Part shown: in pieces, positions 1 to 7,497 of the stretch
Numbering within the stretch: position 1 is the first letter of the stretch
Layout of the letters: each line of letters begins with the position of its first letter
Assembly (NCBI RefSeq): GCF_902833905.1
Contig: NZ_CADFGP010000029.1
Location: 1-64,000 of the forward strand
DNA length: 64,000 nt
Reading direction: 5' to 3'
Source of the DNA: Paraburkholderia tuberum STM678
GTDB taxonomy: Bacteria > Pseudomonadota > Gammaproteobacteria > Burkholderiales > Burkholderiaceae
Made by a program: the position numbers and the translations under genes
The notes under the pieces: generated by a model
Database searches by the model: none
What the model saw: only the letters and a program-made list of their open reading frames with translations
What the model was told of the DNA's origin: nothing

Positions 1-109
1 CTTCCCCTTGCCGGGTGTGCAGAGGACTTTCACCCCCAAGTCATCCGGCTCGCCACCACAGCGGGTCGGACAGCGCCAGTCACGGCGCTACGCGCCATGC
101 CTGGCGCAC
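1..109 (-). mobile_element. 5' end of a group II intron (probably class C), running off the left edge
   Basis: Read on the minus strand, the sequence from 109 leftwards begins GTGCGCCAGGCATGG, the typical start of bacterial group II introns, especially class C. About 70 bases further on it has GGGGGTGAAAGTCC, a domain I segment common in these ribozymes. The 5' boundary lies one base past the T-tract of the ldcA terminator. Class C introns are known to insert just after intrinsic terminators, so the position supports the call. The reverse transcriptase/maturase and domains V-VI would lie to the left, outside the window. The class assignment is inference from the start motif and target site. 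Confidence 0.65.
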
Positions 110-110
110 C

Positions 111-136
111 AAAAAAAAGCGGGCGATCCGCCCGCC
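111..136 (-). terminator. Intrinsic terminator of ldcA
   Basis: On the minus strand a GCGGGCGGATCGCCCGC stem-loop is followed directly by eight T residues, about 20 bases past the ldcA stop codon. This is a textbook rho-independent terminator and also the apparent target of the adjoining group II intron. Confidence 0.85.
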
Positions 137-157
137 TCCGCCCCGCCCACGACGGCT

Positions 158-1084
158 TCAGCCAATGCTCGGATAGCCCGACGCCGTCAGCCTGAAGCCA
201 TGCGCATTGGCGACCAGATGCGCGTCCGCGCCGACCGGCAGCGTCACCATGTTATGAACGTGCCCGAACTGCAGCCCCGTCACGACAGGAATGCCGATCA
301 GCGAGCGCACTTGCTCGACCATCGCGTGCAGGTCGTAGCCGTTGTCGTAGTCGTACGGCTTGCCGCCCGAGAAATCACCGAGCACGAGCGCCTTCTGCTG
401 CGCGAGGATGCCGGCCAGATGCAGTTGATAGATCATCCGCTCGATGCGGAACGGCTGCTCGTTGACGTCCTCGACGAACAGGATGCCGCCCTGCACCGGC
501 GGCATGTACGGCGTGCCGACAAGCGACGCCACCACCGCCAGATTGCCGCCCCACAGCGTGCCCGTTACGTCGACGCTCTGCGCTTGCGGCGTGTCGCTCA
601 CGACCGTGATGGTCGGCTGCGTCAACGCCGACCAGAAATGCCGCATCGTGAATTCGCTGAGCTGCTCGGCGCCGAAATCACTCATCAGCATCGGGCCGCC
701 GAAGGTCTTCAAGCCGGCGCGCGCGAGCAGCGCCAGTTGGATCGCGGTGAAGTCGCTGTGACCGACCAGCGCTATCGGCTGATCGGCGAGCCGCCGCTGC
801 AGCCCCTCGTAGTCGAGACCGTGCAGAATCCGCACCGCGCCGTAGCCGCCGCGCACGGCCAACACGACATCGGGCAGCTCACGCGATGGATCGGCGAGCC
901 GGTTCAGATCGGCCGCGCGCTCGCCGTCGGTGCCCGCGAAGCGTTGGTAGCGGCGCTTCGCGGCCTCCTCGCCGTCGACTCGATGCCCCTGCGCACGCAG
1001 CCGATGCAGCGCGCGATGCAGCACCTCCGGATCATGCGGATAGCCGGATGGCGCAATCAGTTCGATGGTGCGAGATGCGGTCAT
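158..1084 (-). CDS. ldcA: Muramoyltetrapeptide LD-carboxypeptidase (LdcA/MccF family)
   Basis: The 308-residue product belongs to the S66 serine peptidases, which remove the terminal D-alanine from murein tetrapeptides in the cytoplasm during peptidoglycan recycling. Visible features are the N-terminal IAPSGYPHD segment, the GGYGAVRIL stretch, and GHSDFTAI carrying the nucleophilic serine. The C-terminal part holds the VEDVNEQPFRIERM block and a GHVHNM segment with the likely catalytic histidine. The start is the ATG before TASRTIEL; the open frame extends 56 codons further upstream, but that part is low-complexity Arg/Pro sequence and overlaps the end of tadA. tadA lies just upstream on the same strand, so the two are probably co-transcribed. 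Confidence 0.88.
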   Translation of the reverse strand: MTASRTIELIAPSGYPHDPEVLHRALHRLRAQGHRVDGEEAAKRRYQRFAGTDGERAADLNRLADPSRELPDVVLAVRGGYGAVRILHGLDYEGLQRRLADQPIALVGHSDFTAIQLALLARAGLKTFGGPMLMSDFGAEQLSEFTMRHFWSALTQPTITVVSDTPQAQSVDVTGTLWGGNLAVVASLVGTPYMPPVQGGILFVEDVNEQPFRIERMIYQLHLAGILAQQKALVLGDFSGGKPYDYDNGYDLHAMVEQVRSLIGIPVVTGLQFGHVHNMVTLPVGADAHLVANAHGFRLTASGYPSIG

Positions 1085-1109
1085 GGCGAGACCCGTTGGG
1101 CGTGGTTGT

Positions 1110-1712
1110 TTAGAGCGGCGTGGTTGGGGGCGGTTCGCTGCTGGAGGGTGTGGCGGTGTCCACGGCCGCTTCAGCCGTTTCGCCGCGCGCCGCCGCGCGG
1201 GCTGCGCGACCCGTCCGACGCCGCTCGGCAAAAAACGACCTGAGCGCGGCACCGCATTCGGCTTCGAGGACGCCGCCGCTGACCGTCGTGTGATGGTTCA
1301 ACTGAGGATTCGCGAACGCATCGACCACGCTGCCGCACGCGCCGGTTTTTGGATCGCGCGCGCCGAACACGACACGGGCGATGCGCGCGTGCATGATCGC
1401 GCCGGCGCACATCAGGCAAGGCTCGAGCGTCACATAGAGTTCGCAACCCGGCAGACGGTAGTTTTGGAGCGACTGCGCGGCTGCGCGCAGCGCAACCATT
1501 TCGGCGTGCGCGGACGGATCATGCGCGCCGATCGGATGATTGAAGCCCGTGGCGATGACTTCGTCGCCGCGCACGAGCACCGCGCCGACCGGTACTTCGC
1601 CGGCTGCGCGCGCTTCTTCGGCGGCGGCCTGAGCGAGCGTCATGAAGCGCAGGTCGCGTTCGGAGATGATGGGAGCGTCGAAACTTCCGGGAGGGATGGC
1701 GGCAGCGGCCAT
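1110..1712 (-). CDS. tadA: tRNA-specific adenosine deaminase TadA
   Basis: TadA converts A34 to inosine in the anticodon of tRNA-Arg(ACG). The product is about 200 residues. It has the zinc-binding and catalytic signature of the cytidine deaminase fold: HAEMVAL (zinc His and proton-shuttling Glu) and EPCLMCAGA (PCxxC cysteines). The ATG in HPMAAAAIPP was chosen because the usual family N-terminus (FMTLAQAAAEEARAAGEVPVGAVLV) follows it closely; the upstream open frame is low-complexity. The C-terminal tail of about 40 residues, rich in Ala, Arg, Ser and Pro, is longer than in E. coli and probably disordered. It ends 25 bases before the ldcA start. Confidence 0.92.
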   Translation of the reverse strand: MAAAAIPPGSFDAPIISERDLRFMTLAQAAAEEARAAGEVPVGAVLVRGDEVIATGFNHPIGAHDPSAHAEMVALRAAAQSLQNYRLPGCELYVTLEPCLMCAGAIMHARIARVVFGARDPKTGACGSVVDAFANPQLNHHTTVSGGVLEAECGAALRSFFAERRRTGRAARAAARGETAEAAVDTATPSSSEPPPTTPL

Positions 1713-1825
1713 CGGGTGATCAGCCGCCGGTGCGAAGACCGCGCCGATGCAAGCGCCAACGGATTTCTCACCGGCCTCGGCTTGTGCAGAAGAGCCGATC
1801 GAGGCGGCACACGGGAGCGGCTCGT

Positions 1826-2224
1826 TCACTGCGAACCCGCGGCGGCTACATCGACATTGCCCACGCGCTCCGAGAGACGCTCCGCGATGCGGCGGCAATA
1901 TTCGCGCGGCAGGACCATCGGGCCGCCGCGCAGCGATTCGAGCGCCATATCGAGCGCGAGCATGCGCGCCTGGAGACGGCAACGGGTCGGCTGATCGCTC
2001 ACGGCATTCAGCTCCGTTTGCAGATCGCGCAACGCGCGAAGCTGCTCGACGGCGGGCGGCACGAAGCCCGCATTTTTCAGAATCCGGTTGGCGACGCGCA
2101 CCTCTTCCGGCACCAACGCATCGTCGTCGAAGGCTAGCGGCGCGCCCGCTCCCGGCAAGTCGTCGAACTCTCCGCGCGCGGCGGCGGCAATACGCTGTTC
2201 GACAAGCGCATCAAGCAATTTCAT
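1826..2224 (-). CDS. DUF1992 / DnaJ-like conserved domain protein
   Basis: The 132-residue product matches the DUF1992 family, related to the C-terminal region of DnaJC28. It has the typical opening LLDALVEQRIAAAARGEFDDL, the PGAGAPL turn, and the block EVRVANRILKNAGFVPP. The biochemical role of the family is unknown. The start is the ATG before KLLDAL; an upstream in-frame Met would add ten atypical residues. It lies 113 bases upstream of tadA on the same strand and may belong to that transcript. Confidence 0.8.
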   Translation of the reverse strand: MKLLDALVEQRIAAAARGEFDDLPGAGAPLAFDDDALVPEEVRVANRILKNAGFVPPAVEQLRALRDLQTELNAVSDQPTRCRLQARMLALDMALESLRGGPMVLPREYCRRIAERLSERVGNVDVAAAGSQ

Positions 2225-2439
2225 CTGCAATCCACAACGTTGCGGCCCGAGCATTCTATCAGGGAGCGCACGGACGCTCCGTGCTCACTTGACGGCATAA
2301 AAGGCGCCGATTTGCCGGCAACCCGGCATTTGACGGTGCTTCAGCGTGGACTTAGAGTAAGTCATCAAGTCGCACAACGCGCGCGGCGCTTAACCGGCGC
2401 GGCACGCAGAGGTTCCCTCTCGTCGAATTTGACGCCGCC

Positions 2440-2676
2440 ATGCCATTCAAACCGATCGGCCGTCCCAGTGCTCTTCCCGTCGCGGAACCGCATCCGATGT
2501 GCGCCGCGCAGCCAGTGCGAGGGGGCCAGCAAGCGTCTCGGCGGATCGGCGTGCGTAGCGCGCTGGCGGCGATTACCGCGGCCGCGCTGCTTTCCGGCTG
2601 CGGCGTTTTTTGCGGCGGCGCCGCGGCGAGCGGCGGCGCCTATGCCGGGGGCTGCGGGACAAGCGTGCGGTTCTAG
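2440..2676 (+). CDS. Small putative lipoprotein
   Basis: The open frame encodes up to 78 residues and contains a clear lipoprotein signal: a basic n-region (RRIGVR), a hydrophobic stretch SALAAITAAALL and the lipobox LSGC. The mature part would be only about 25 residues (CGVFCGGAAASGGAY...), rich in Gly, Ala and Cys. The native start is uncertain. ATG at 2440, ATG at 2497 or GTG at 2551 are all in frame, and the last gives the most standard signal-peptide length. No function can be named. Confidence 0.5.
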   Translation: MPFKPIGRPSALPVAEPHPMCAAQPVRGGQQASRRIGVRSALAAITAAALLSGCGVFCGGAAASGGAYAGGCGTSVRF

Positions 2677-2732
2677 CCGGCGCCTCGCGAAACAGCCGCG
2701 AATTCGTTACCGAGGTGGCCTACGCCCCTCCC

Positions 2733-3332
2733 TCAGCTCGGCCCCACCAACGGCCAACGCGCGAGGACGATATGTCTGGTCCGTCCCAGCAGGCTGTGCA
2801 TCAGCGCAAACTCGCGCACGTTCCAGCACGCCGCCGCGGCCGTATGGCGCTCGATCCACTGCATCCCATACGCCAACGTCATGTGCGGCGTAAAACGTGC
2901 GTCGGGCTCGATGCCGTCGTCGCGCAAGCCCGCTTCGAGCGCATCGTGAAGCGCCTGCAGTCCGTGCACACCGTGCTCGCCCACCAGCACCGCCGGCCCG
3001 AGCCGCGGCCTTTTCGCGAAGCTGGCGACCGCGTCGAATTCGACCGTAAATGGCGCCATGCTGACCGCCGCGGCCGCCCGTTTCGCCGCCTCGACCACAT
3101 CCGCCGGCAAGCCGCCCGCGAAATTGCCGAGATGCCTGAGCGTGACGTGCAAGCGGTTCGCCGCGAGCGGTTTGCCGCGCACGCCGCTGCGCGCGCGCGC
3201 CTCCACACAGAGCTGCTGCGCGAACTTCGCGATACCGGCCGCGGTATTGGCATCGGGATAGACCGCGAAAAAGAGCCCGTCGGTGGGCGCGGACGGCGCC
3301 TCGAGCCCGGGCAACCACAGTTGTTCAGGCAT
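2733..3332 (-). CDS. thpR: RNA 2',3'-cyclic phosphodiesterase (2'-5' RNA ligase family)
   Basis: The roughly 199-residue product is a 2H phosphoesterase. Its two catalytic HxT motifs are visible as HVTLRHLG (N-terminal half) and HMTLAYG (C-terminal half). Family members hydrolyse 2',3'-cyclic phosphates and can join 2'-5' RNA ends; the cellular role is poorly defined. The start ATG before PEQLWLPG follows a GGAACGAGG stretch. A near-perfect LexA box lies 74-93 bases upstream, so SOS control is possible. It has no obvious operon partner: the lipoprotein gene is convergent to it and the LysR remnant lies upstream. Confidence 0.85.
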   Translation of the reverse strand: MPEQLWLPGLEAPSAPTDGLFFAVYPDANTAAGIAKFAQQLCVEARARSGVRGKPLAANRLHVTLRHLGNFAGGLPADVVEAAKRAAAAVSMAPFTVEFDAVASFAKRPRLGPAVLVGEHGVHGLQALHDALEAGLRDDGIEPDARFTPHMTLAYGMQWIERHTAAAACWNVREFALMHSLLGRTRHIVLARWPLVGPS

Positions 3333-3405
3333 CGCGCCTCGTTCCTTCAATGATTCTTTCCGTCGATCCGCACACCGCCGCACAAGCGGCCCATTGCAGT
3401 CATGA

Positions 3406-3425
3406 TACTGTATATTCATACAGTA
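3406..3425. promoter_or_regulatory. LexA (SOS) box upstream of thpR
   Basis: The 20 bases TACTGTATATTCATACAGTA contain the CTGT-N8-ACAG core of proteobacterial LexA boxes, with 8 of 10 positions symmetric between half-sites. It closely resembles the E. coli consensus. The nearest intact gene reading away from it is thpR, 74 bases downstream on the minus strand. Regulation of thpR is inference. Confidence 0.75.
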
Positions 3426-3452
3426 CGACAGACCGTGTGCAACTGCGACGCG

Positions 3453-4196
3453 CTACAGATCGGCCGGCTTGCCGACGCGTTTGTACCAAAGCTCGATAAA
3501 CGACTCGGCCGCCGGCGACAGCGAATGCTCGGCGCGTCGGATCAGATTCACGTCGCGTGTGACGAGCGGCGCTTCGAGCCTGCGCGCGACCAGATCGCGA
3601 TGTGGAAACGACCCGAGCAGAATGCCCGGAAAAATCGCGATGCCGAGACCGGCCTGCACCATCGAAAGCCCGGTCGTCATATAGGACACTTCGTACTCGA
3701 CCGCCTTGCGCATGCCGAGCGTGAACAACGTTTCGTCGATCAACTTGCGGATGCCGCTCGTCGACTTGATGCCGATCCACGGATACTGCAGCGCATCCTT
3801 CCAGCTCACACGCCGCTTTTTCGCGAGTGCCGAATCCTTGCGGCAGATCGCGCACAAGTTGTCGCGCGCGAGGCATTGCAGCGTGATGCCGTCGGGGCGC
3901 TCGCTGATCGTGCCGATGCCGAACTCGACGTCGCCCGTCAGCGTCGACGCGGTCAGGCGATCGGGCGCGGCGTCGTCGACCGAGACCTCGATATTCGGGT
4001 ACAGCGCGCGATATTCGGCGAGCAGTTTCGGCACGATCGCCGCCGCGATCGACGGCGTCGCCGCGATCGACGGCGTCGCCGCGAAGCGCAGCCGACCGCG
4101 CTCGCGCCCGGCCAGCTCCTTCACGCTCGACCGGATCGACTCGAGATCACGCAGCATCCGCTCGACGGTCGGCAGGATTTCATGCGCGGTCGCGAT
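3453..4196 (-). pseudogene. LysR-type regulator lacking its DNA-binding domain
   Basis: The reading frame encodes the linker helix (HEILPTVERMLRDLESIRSSV) and the full effector-binding domain of a LysR-family regulator, ending in ...FIELWYKRVGKPADL. The N-terminal winged helix-turn-helix of about 60 residues is missing. Homology stops near 4196, where the sequence changes to an MFS transporter fragment on the opposite strand. An 18-base tandem duplication around 4049-4084 repeats ATPSIA within the first strand of the effector domain. Without the DNA-binding domain the gene is almost certainly dead. Confidence 0.75.
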
Positions 4197-4404
4197 GGGC
4201 AGCGCGCTCACGCATCTGTTCACGCATGAGGCGCTCGAGTCGTGGGCATGGCGCATTCCGTTCCTGCTTGGTCTGCTGATCGGCCCGGTCGGCTTCTATA
4301 TCCGCCGCAACCTGCCCGAAACCGAGGCGTTCCAGAAGCTCGGCGCGCGCGTGAAGGTGCCGTTCTCGCGCGTCGTGATGCACTATCCGCGCGAGTTGTT
4401 CTCG
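4197..4404 (+). pseudogene. Internal fragment of an MFS metabolite:H+ symporter
   Basis: About 68 residues in one frame (GSALTHLFTHEALESWAWR, then IPFLLGLLIGPVGFYIRR and NLPETEAFQKL) match the middle of sugar/dicarboxylate-type MFS symporters of the ProP/KgtP/ShiA group: end of a helix, the WRIPF turn, a membrane helix, then the RRxLPETxxF cytoplasmic segment. Both ends are cut. Upstream it joins the truncated LysR gene and downstream an amidohydrolase fragment in another frame. It has no start or stop of its own. Confidence 0.65.
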
Positions 4405-4796
4405 ACACGACGCTCGCCATCACGCGGATGATCTTCGAAGGCTTCTTCGATCAGTATCCGGATCTGAAGCTCATCGCGTCAGATGCGGGCGGCGCGTTGC
4501 CTTATCTGGCGGGCCGCTTCGAGAAAGGCAACGAGGTCGAGATCCCGCAACGTCGCAAGATGAAGCGCAAGCCGATCGATTATCTGCGCCATATCTACTA
4601 CGACTGCATCACGTATAGCCCGGCGTCGCTCGAATTTCTCGTCTCGGTGGTCGGCGCGGATCGCGTGATGTTCGGGACCGACTGGCCGCATCAGGTGTAC
4701 GACATTCGCGGCGCGTTCGCCAACACCGCGCGTCTGCCGAAGGAGCAATGCGACGCGATCCGCGGCAACAACGCGCTGCGGGTCTTCGGGTTCTGA
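4405..4796 (+). pseudogene. C-terminal fragment of an amidohydrolase (ACMSD-like)
   Basis: About 130 residues match the C-terminal part of the aminocarboxymuconate-semialdehyde decarboxylase-like amidohydrolases: TTLAITRMIFEGFFDQYPDL, GGALPYLAGR, the DRVMFGTDWPH block with the metal-binding Asp, and a normal C-terminus at TGA 4794-4796. The usual metal-binding His before GGALP (SHGGG or SHAGG in relatives) is Asp here (SDAGG), consistent with decay. The N-terminal half is absent and the join to the MFS fragment is out of frame. Confidence 0.65.
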
Positions 4797-5001
4797 CGCG
4801 AGTCGCGGCGGCAGCTACCTGCCGGGAACCGTCAGCTGGTCGCCACCTACGCGGCGCTGCTCGACGAGCTGATCGCGCGAGCGCCGCGGTAGTCGTCGCG
4901 CGCGGTGCAAGGGCGAGGTGTCGTTGCGAGAACAATTGCCAGCGTATTCCGGCGCATCAGGTCCTCCGATCGTGCCGGTACGTGCGGGACGTCCAATCAC
5001 G
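4797..5001. other. Gene-poor scar left of the island array
   Basis: No intact gene is present. Bases 4809-4892 on the plus strand read as a plausible protein C-terminus (RQLPAGNRQLVATYAALL, ending at TAG) and may be a fourth gene remnant; I cannot name it. The remainder shows nothing recognisable. Confidence 0.4.
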
Positions 5002-5215
5002 CCCACCCGATCGTCAATCAGCCGGCTGGAGCCTTGTAAGAACGGCGTTTCCGCCTGGTCACGCGGCGTCGATACCGTCAGTCATACCGAAATTCTGGCT
5101 CGGCAGTTAATGGCTTCCATTGCACGGCATTGGACAATCGGCACCCGCTCCGTTTAAAAAGCCAGCAAGACCGAGCATCTGAAGCCGATCCGATACCGTC
5201 GTCGATACCGTGAGC
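5002..5215. repeat. Left end of island 1: att-like core plus arm-type repeats
   Basis: Bases 5002-5018 (CCCACCCGATCGTCAAT) are a degenerate copy of the guaA 3' end. The following sequence aligns with 17306 onward at roughly 80-85% identity by eye over about 105 bases, more loosely to about 5215. It contains GATACCGTCA at 5071-5080, CGATACCGTC at 5191-5200 and a GATACCGTG variant at 5204-5212, spaced as in the copy at 17.3 kb. I read this as an attachment site with integrase arm-type sites. The stretch 5216-5377 holds no gene; the jetA promoter should lie in it or just upstream. Confidence 0.65.
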
Positions 5216-5377
5216 GAACCCCTGCGCGGGCGCCCACGTACACCGCCAGAAACACCGTGAGACTCATTCCAGAGCGGAGCCTTGCAAAATTGGGATGACA
5301 GTCGGAGTAGGATACTGGCCTTTTGAGCCAAAGTTCGGCGATCTCCTCAGGGGTGCCGAACCCGTCATCTCGCACCG

Positions 5378-6838
5378 ATGCCCCTCGACTACCCTACCCT
5401 CGATGCGCTGCGCACGCGCCATCCCGCTTGGCGCCTGTTACGCTCCGACCACGCGCCGCTCGCCGTCAGCTTCCTGCACCGCGTGTTCGTCGCGCCAAAC
5501 GTGCGCGTGGTGGCGGCTCCGTTTCTTGCCGAAGCACTCGAAGATGAGCTTTACGCGTTGCGCGAACAACTCGGCGATGACGCCTTCCCGAAGCCGGCGC
5601 TCGAGTATCTGAACGACTGGGCCAGCCCTGAAAAGGGATGGTTGCGCAAGTACTATCGCCAAGGTTCCGATGAACCGCAGTTCGACCTGACACCCGCCAC
5701 GGAGAAAGCGATCGCGTGGCTCGGCACGCTGACGGAACGCAGCTTTGTCGGCACGGAATCGAGGCTCTTGACACTTTTCGAGCTGCTGCGGCAGATGGGC
5801 GAAGGCAGCGAGGCGGACCCCGAAAAGCGTCTTGCCGAGCTCCACACGCGGCGCGGCCAGATCGACGAAGAAATCGCCCGCGTGGAGGCCGGTGACGTTC
5901 GGCTGCTCGACGATGCCGCGCTCAAGGACCGCTTTCAGCAATTCATGCAGATGGCGCGCGACCTGCTCACGGATTTCCGTGAAGTCGAACAAAACTTTCG
6001 GCTGCTGGACCGACATGTGCGCGAGCGAATCGCGCTCTGGGAAGGATCGAAGGGTGCGCTCATCGAGGAAATCATGGGCGAGCGCGACGCGATCGCCGAT
6101 TCGGACCAGGGCAGCAGCTTCCGGGCGTTTTGGGACTTCCTGATGTCGAGCCGCCGTCAAGAGGAACTCTCGAAACGGCTCGAGCGCGTGCTGGCGCTGC
6201 CGGCGGTCATGGAAATGAGGCCCGACGCGCGCACGCAGCGCGTCCACTATGACTGGCTGGAAGCCGGCGAGCATACGCAGCGCACGGTAGCTCAGCTCTC
6301 GCAGCAGCTTCGACGCTTCCTCGACGATCAAGCGTGGCTCGAAAACCGCCGCATCATGGACATTCTGCGCGGTATCGAAACGAAAGCGCTTGCGCTGCGC
6401 GAAGCGCCCCCACCAGGCTCCGTCATGGAGATCGAGACCGCATCCACTGACATCGAGCTGCCGATGGAACGCCCGCTTTACGCGCCGGCGCTGCGCCCTC
6501 TCATTGCCAACGTCTCAATCGAAACCGGTGAGGCGAACCTCGATGCCTCGGCACTCTACATGCAGATCGTCGTCGATCGCGCGCGCCTCGCAGGCCATAT
6601 CCGCCGATGCCTGCAAGATCGGGCGCAAGTGACGCTTGCCGAACTGACCGCTTCGCAGCCTCTCGAGCATGGGCTCGCCGAGCTCGTCGCCTATTTGCAA
6701 CTGAGCGCCGAAGCTGGATCATTTCGCGCGACCGTCGACGAGACCATTTCCGATACGATCGAGTGGCAGGCGAACGACGCCAACGGAACACCAATCATTA
6801 AGCGCACGACGATGCCGCGTGTGATTTTCACAAGGTAG
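5378..6838 (+). CDS. jetA: Wadjet type I subunit JetA (DUF3375), MukF-like kleisin
   Basis: The 486-residue product matches the DUF3375 family, JetA of type I Wadjet. JetA is the kleisin-like subunit that bridges the two SMC-like JetC heads in the plasmid-cleaving JetABC condensin. It opens with DYPTLDALRTRHPAWRLLRSDHAPL, then a helical N-terminal region, a central coiled stretch (about residues 150-240) and a C-terminal winged-helix-like part. The ATG at 5378 is taken because the family N-terminus follows at once. It is first of four tightly packed genes; jetB begins 2 bases after its stop codon. The length is normal and I see no damage. Confidence 0.9.
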   Translation: MPLDYPTLDALRTRHPAWRLLRSDHAPLAVSFLHRVFVAPNVRVVAAPFLAEALEDELYALREQLGDDAFPKPALEYLNDWASPEKGWLRKYYRQGSDEPQFDLTPATEKAIAWLGTLTERSFVGTESRLLTLFELLRQMGEGSEADPEKRLAELHTRRGQIDEEIARVEAGDVRLLDDAALKDRFQQFMQMARDLLTDFREVEQNFRLLDRHVRERIALWEGSKGALIEEIMGERDAIADSDQGSSFRAFWDFLMSSRRQEELSKRLERVLALPAVMEMRPDARTQRVHYDWLEAGEHTQRTVAQLSQQLRRFLDDQAWLENRRIMDILRGIETKALALREAPPPGSVMEIETASTDIELPMERPLYAPALRPLIANVSIETGEANLDASALYMQIVVDRARLAGHIRRCLQDRAQVTLAELTASQPLEHGLAELVAYLQLSAEAGSFRATVDETISDTIEWQANDANGTPIIKRTTMPRVIFTR

Positions 6839-6840
6839 AG

Positions 6841-7497
6841 ATGACGGAAGAACAGCAAGCCTCGTCGCCTGGTCGAGGCGATTTGTCGACAGTTGCCATC
6901 GCGCTGCTCAAGGGCGTGGTTTATCGTGATGGAAACGAGCGCCTCTGGGCCGCACTGCTCGAATTGCAGACGCACGCGCGCGACTACGTCGCCGTGCTTG
7001 GCCTCGAGCTCGTCGTGGACGAGGCGGAAGGCTACGCCTTCGTAAAAAGCCGCGCCGCGCATGACGCTGAAGTCGATGGGGAACAGGCTAAGCTACCCCG
7101 GCTCGTTGCCCGGCGTCCACTCTCGTTCCCCGTGAGCCTGCTGCTCGCGCTGCTGCGAAAGAAGCTGGCGGAATGGGATGCTGGCGGCGGCGACACGCGG
7201 CTCGTCCTTGCGCGCGAGGACATCGTCGAGCTCGTACGCGTATTCCTTCCCGCGAGCACCAACGAGGCGCGCCTGGTCGATCAAATCGATACACACGTGA
7301 ACAAGATCGTCGAGCTCGGCTTCCTACGCCGGATGAAGACCACGAGCGGACCGCCCACATTCGAGGTGCGGCGCATTCTCAAGGCGTTCGTCGATGCGCA
7401 ATGGCTGCTCGATTTCGACGCGCGGCTCGCGAGCTATCGGGCGCACCACCTTCAAGATTCGACGGTTTCTGACCAACAGGAGAGTCGCGATGAATGA
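6841..7497 (+). CDS. jetB: Wadjet type I subunit JetB (DUF4194), MukE-like
   Basis: The 218-residue product matches DUF4194, the small KITE/MukE-like winged-helix subunit of Wadjet. Typical segments are AIALLKGVVYRDGNERLWAA near the N-terminus, RRPLSFPVSLLLALLRKKL in the middle and the NKIVELGFLRRM / FEVRRILKAFVDAQWL block near the end. An AAGG ribosome-binding site precedes the ATG. The last 8 bases overlap the start of jetC, so translation is likely coupled. It acts with JetA and JetC as the DNA-extruding complex. Confidence 0.9.
   Translation: MTEEQQASSPGRGDLSTVAIALLKGVVYRDGNERLWAALLELQTHARDYVAVLGLELVVDEAEGYAFVKSRAAHDAEVDGEQAKLPRLVARRPLSFPVSLLLALLRKKLAEWDAGGGDTRLVLAREDIVELVRVFLPASTNEARLVDQIDTHVNKIVELGFLRRMKTTSGPPTFEVRRILKAFVDAQWLLDFDARLASYRAHHLQDSTVSDQQESRDE

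Noticed and set aside
4049..4084. 18-base tandem duplication in the LysR remnant (ATPSIA twice)
   Set aside because: Real in the sequence, but it lies in a dead gene and needs no special explanation beyond slippage.
5130..5158. Possible jetA promoter TTGGAC-N17-TTTAAA
   Set aside because: Both boxes are poor matches and it lies about 220 bases from jetA within the att arm region; too weak to list as a feature.
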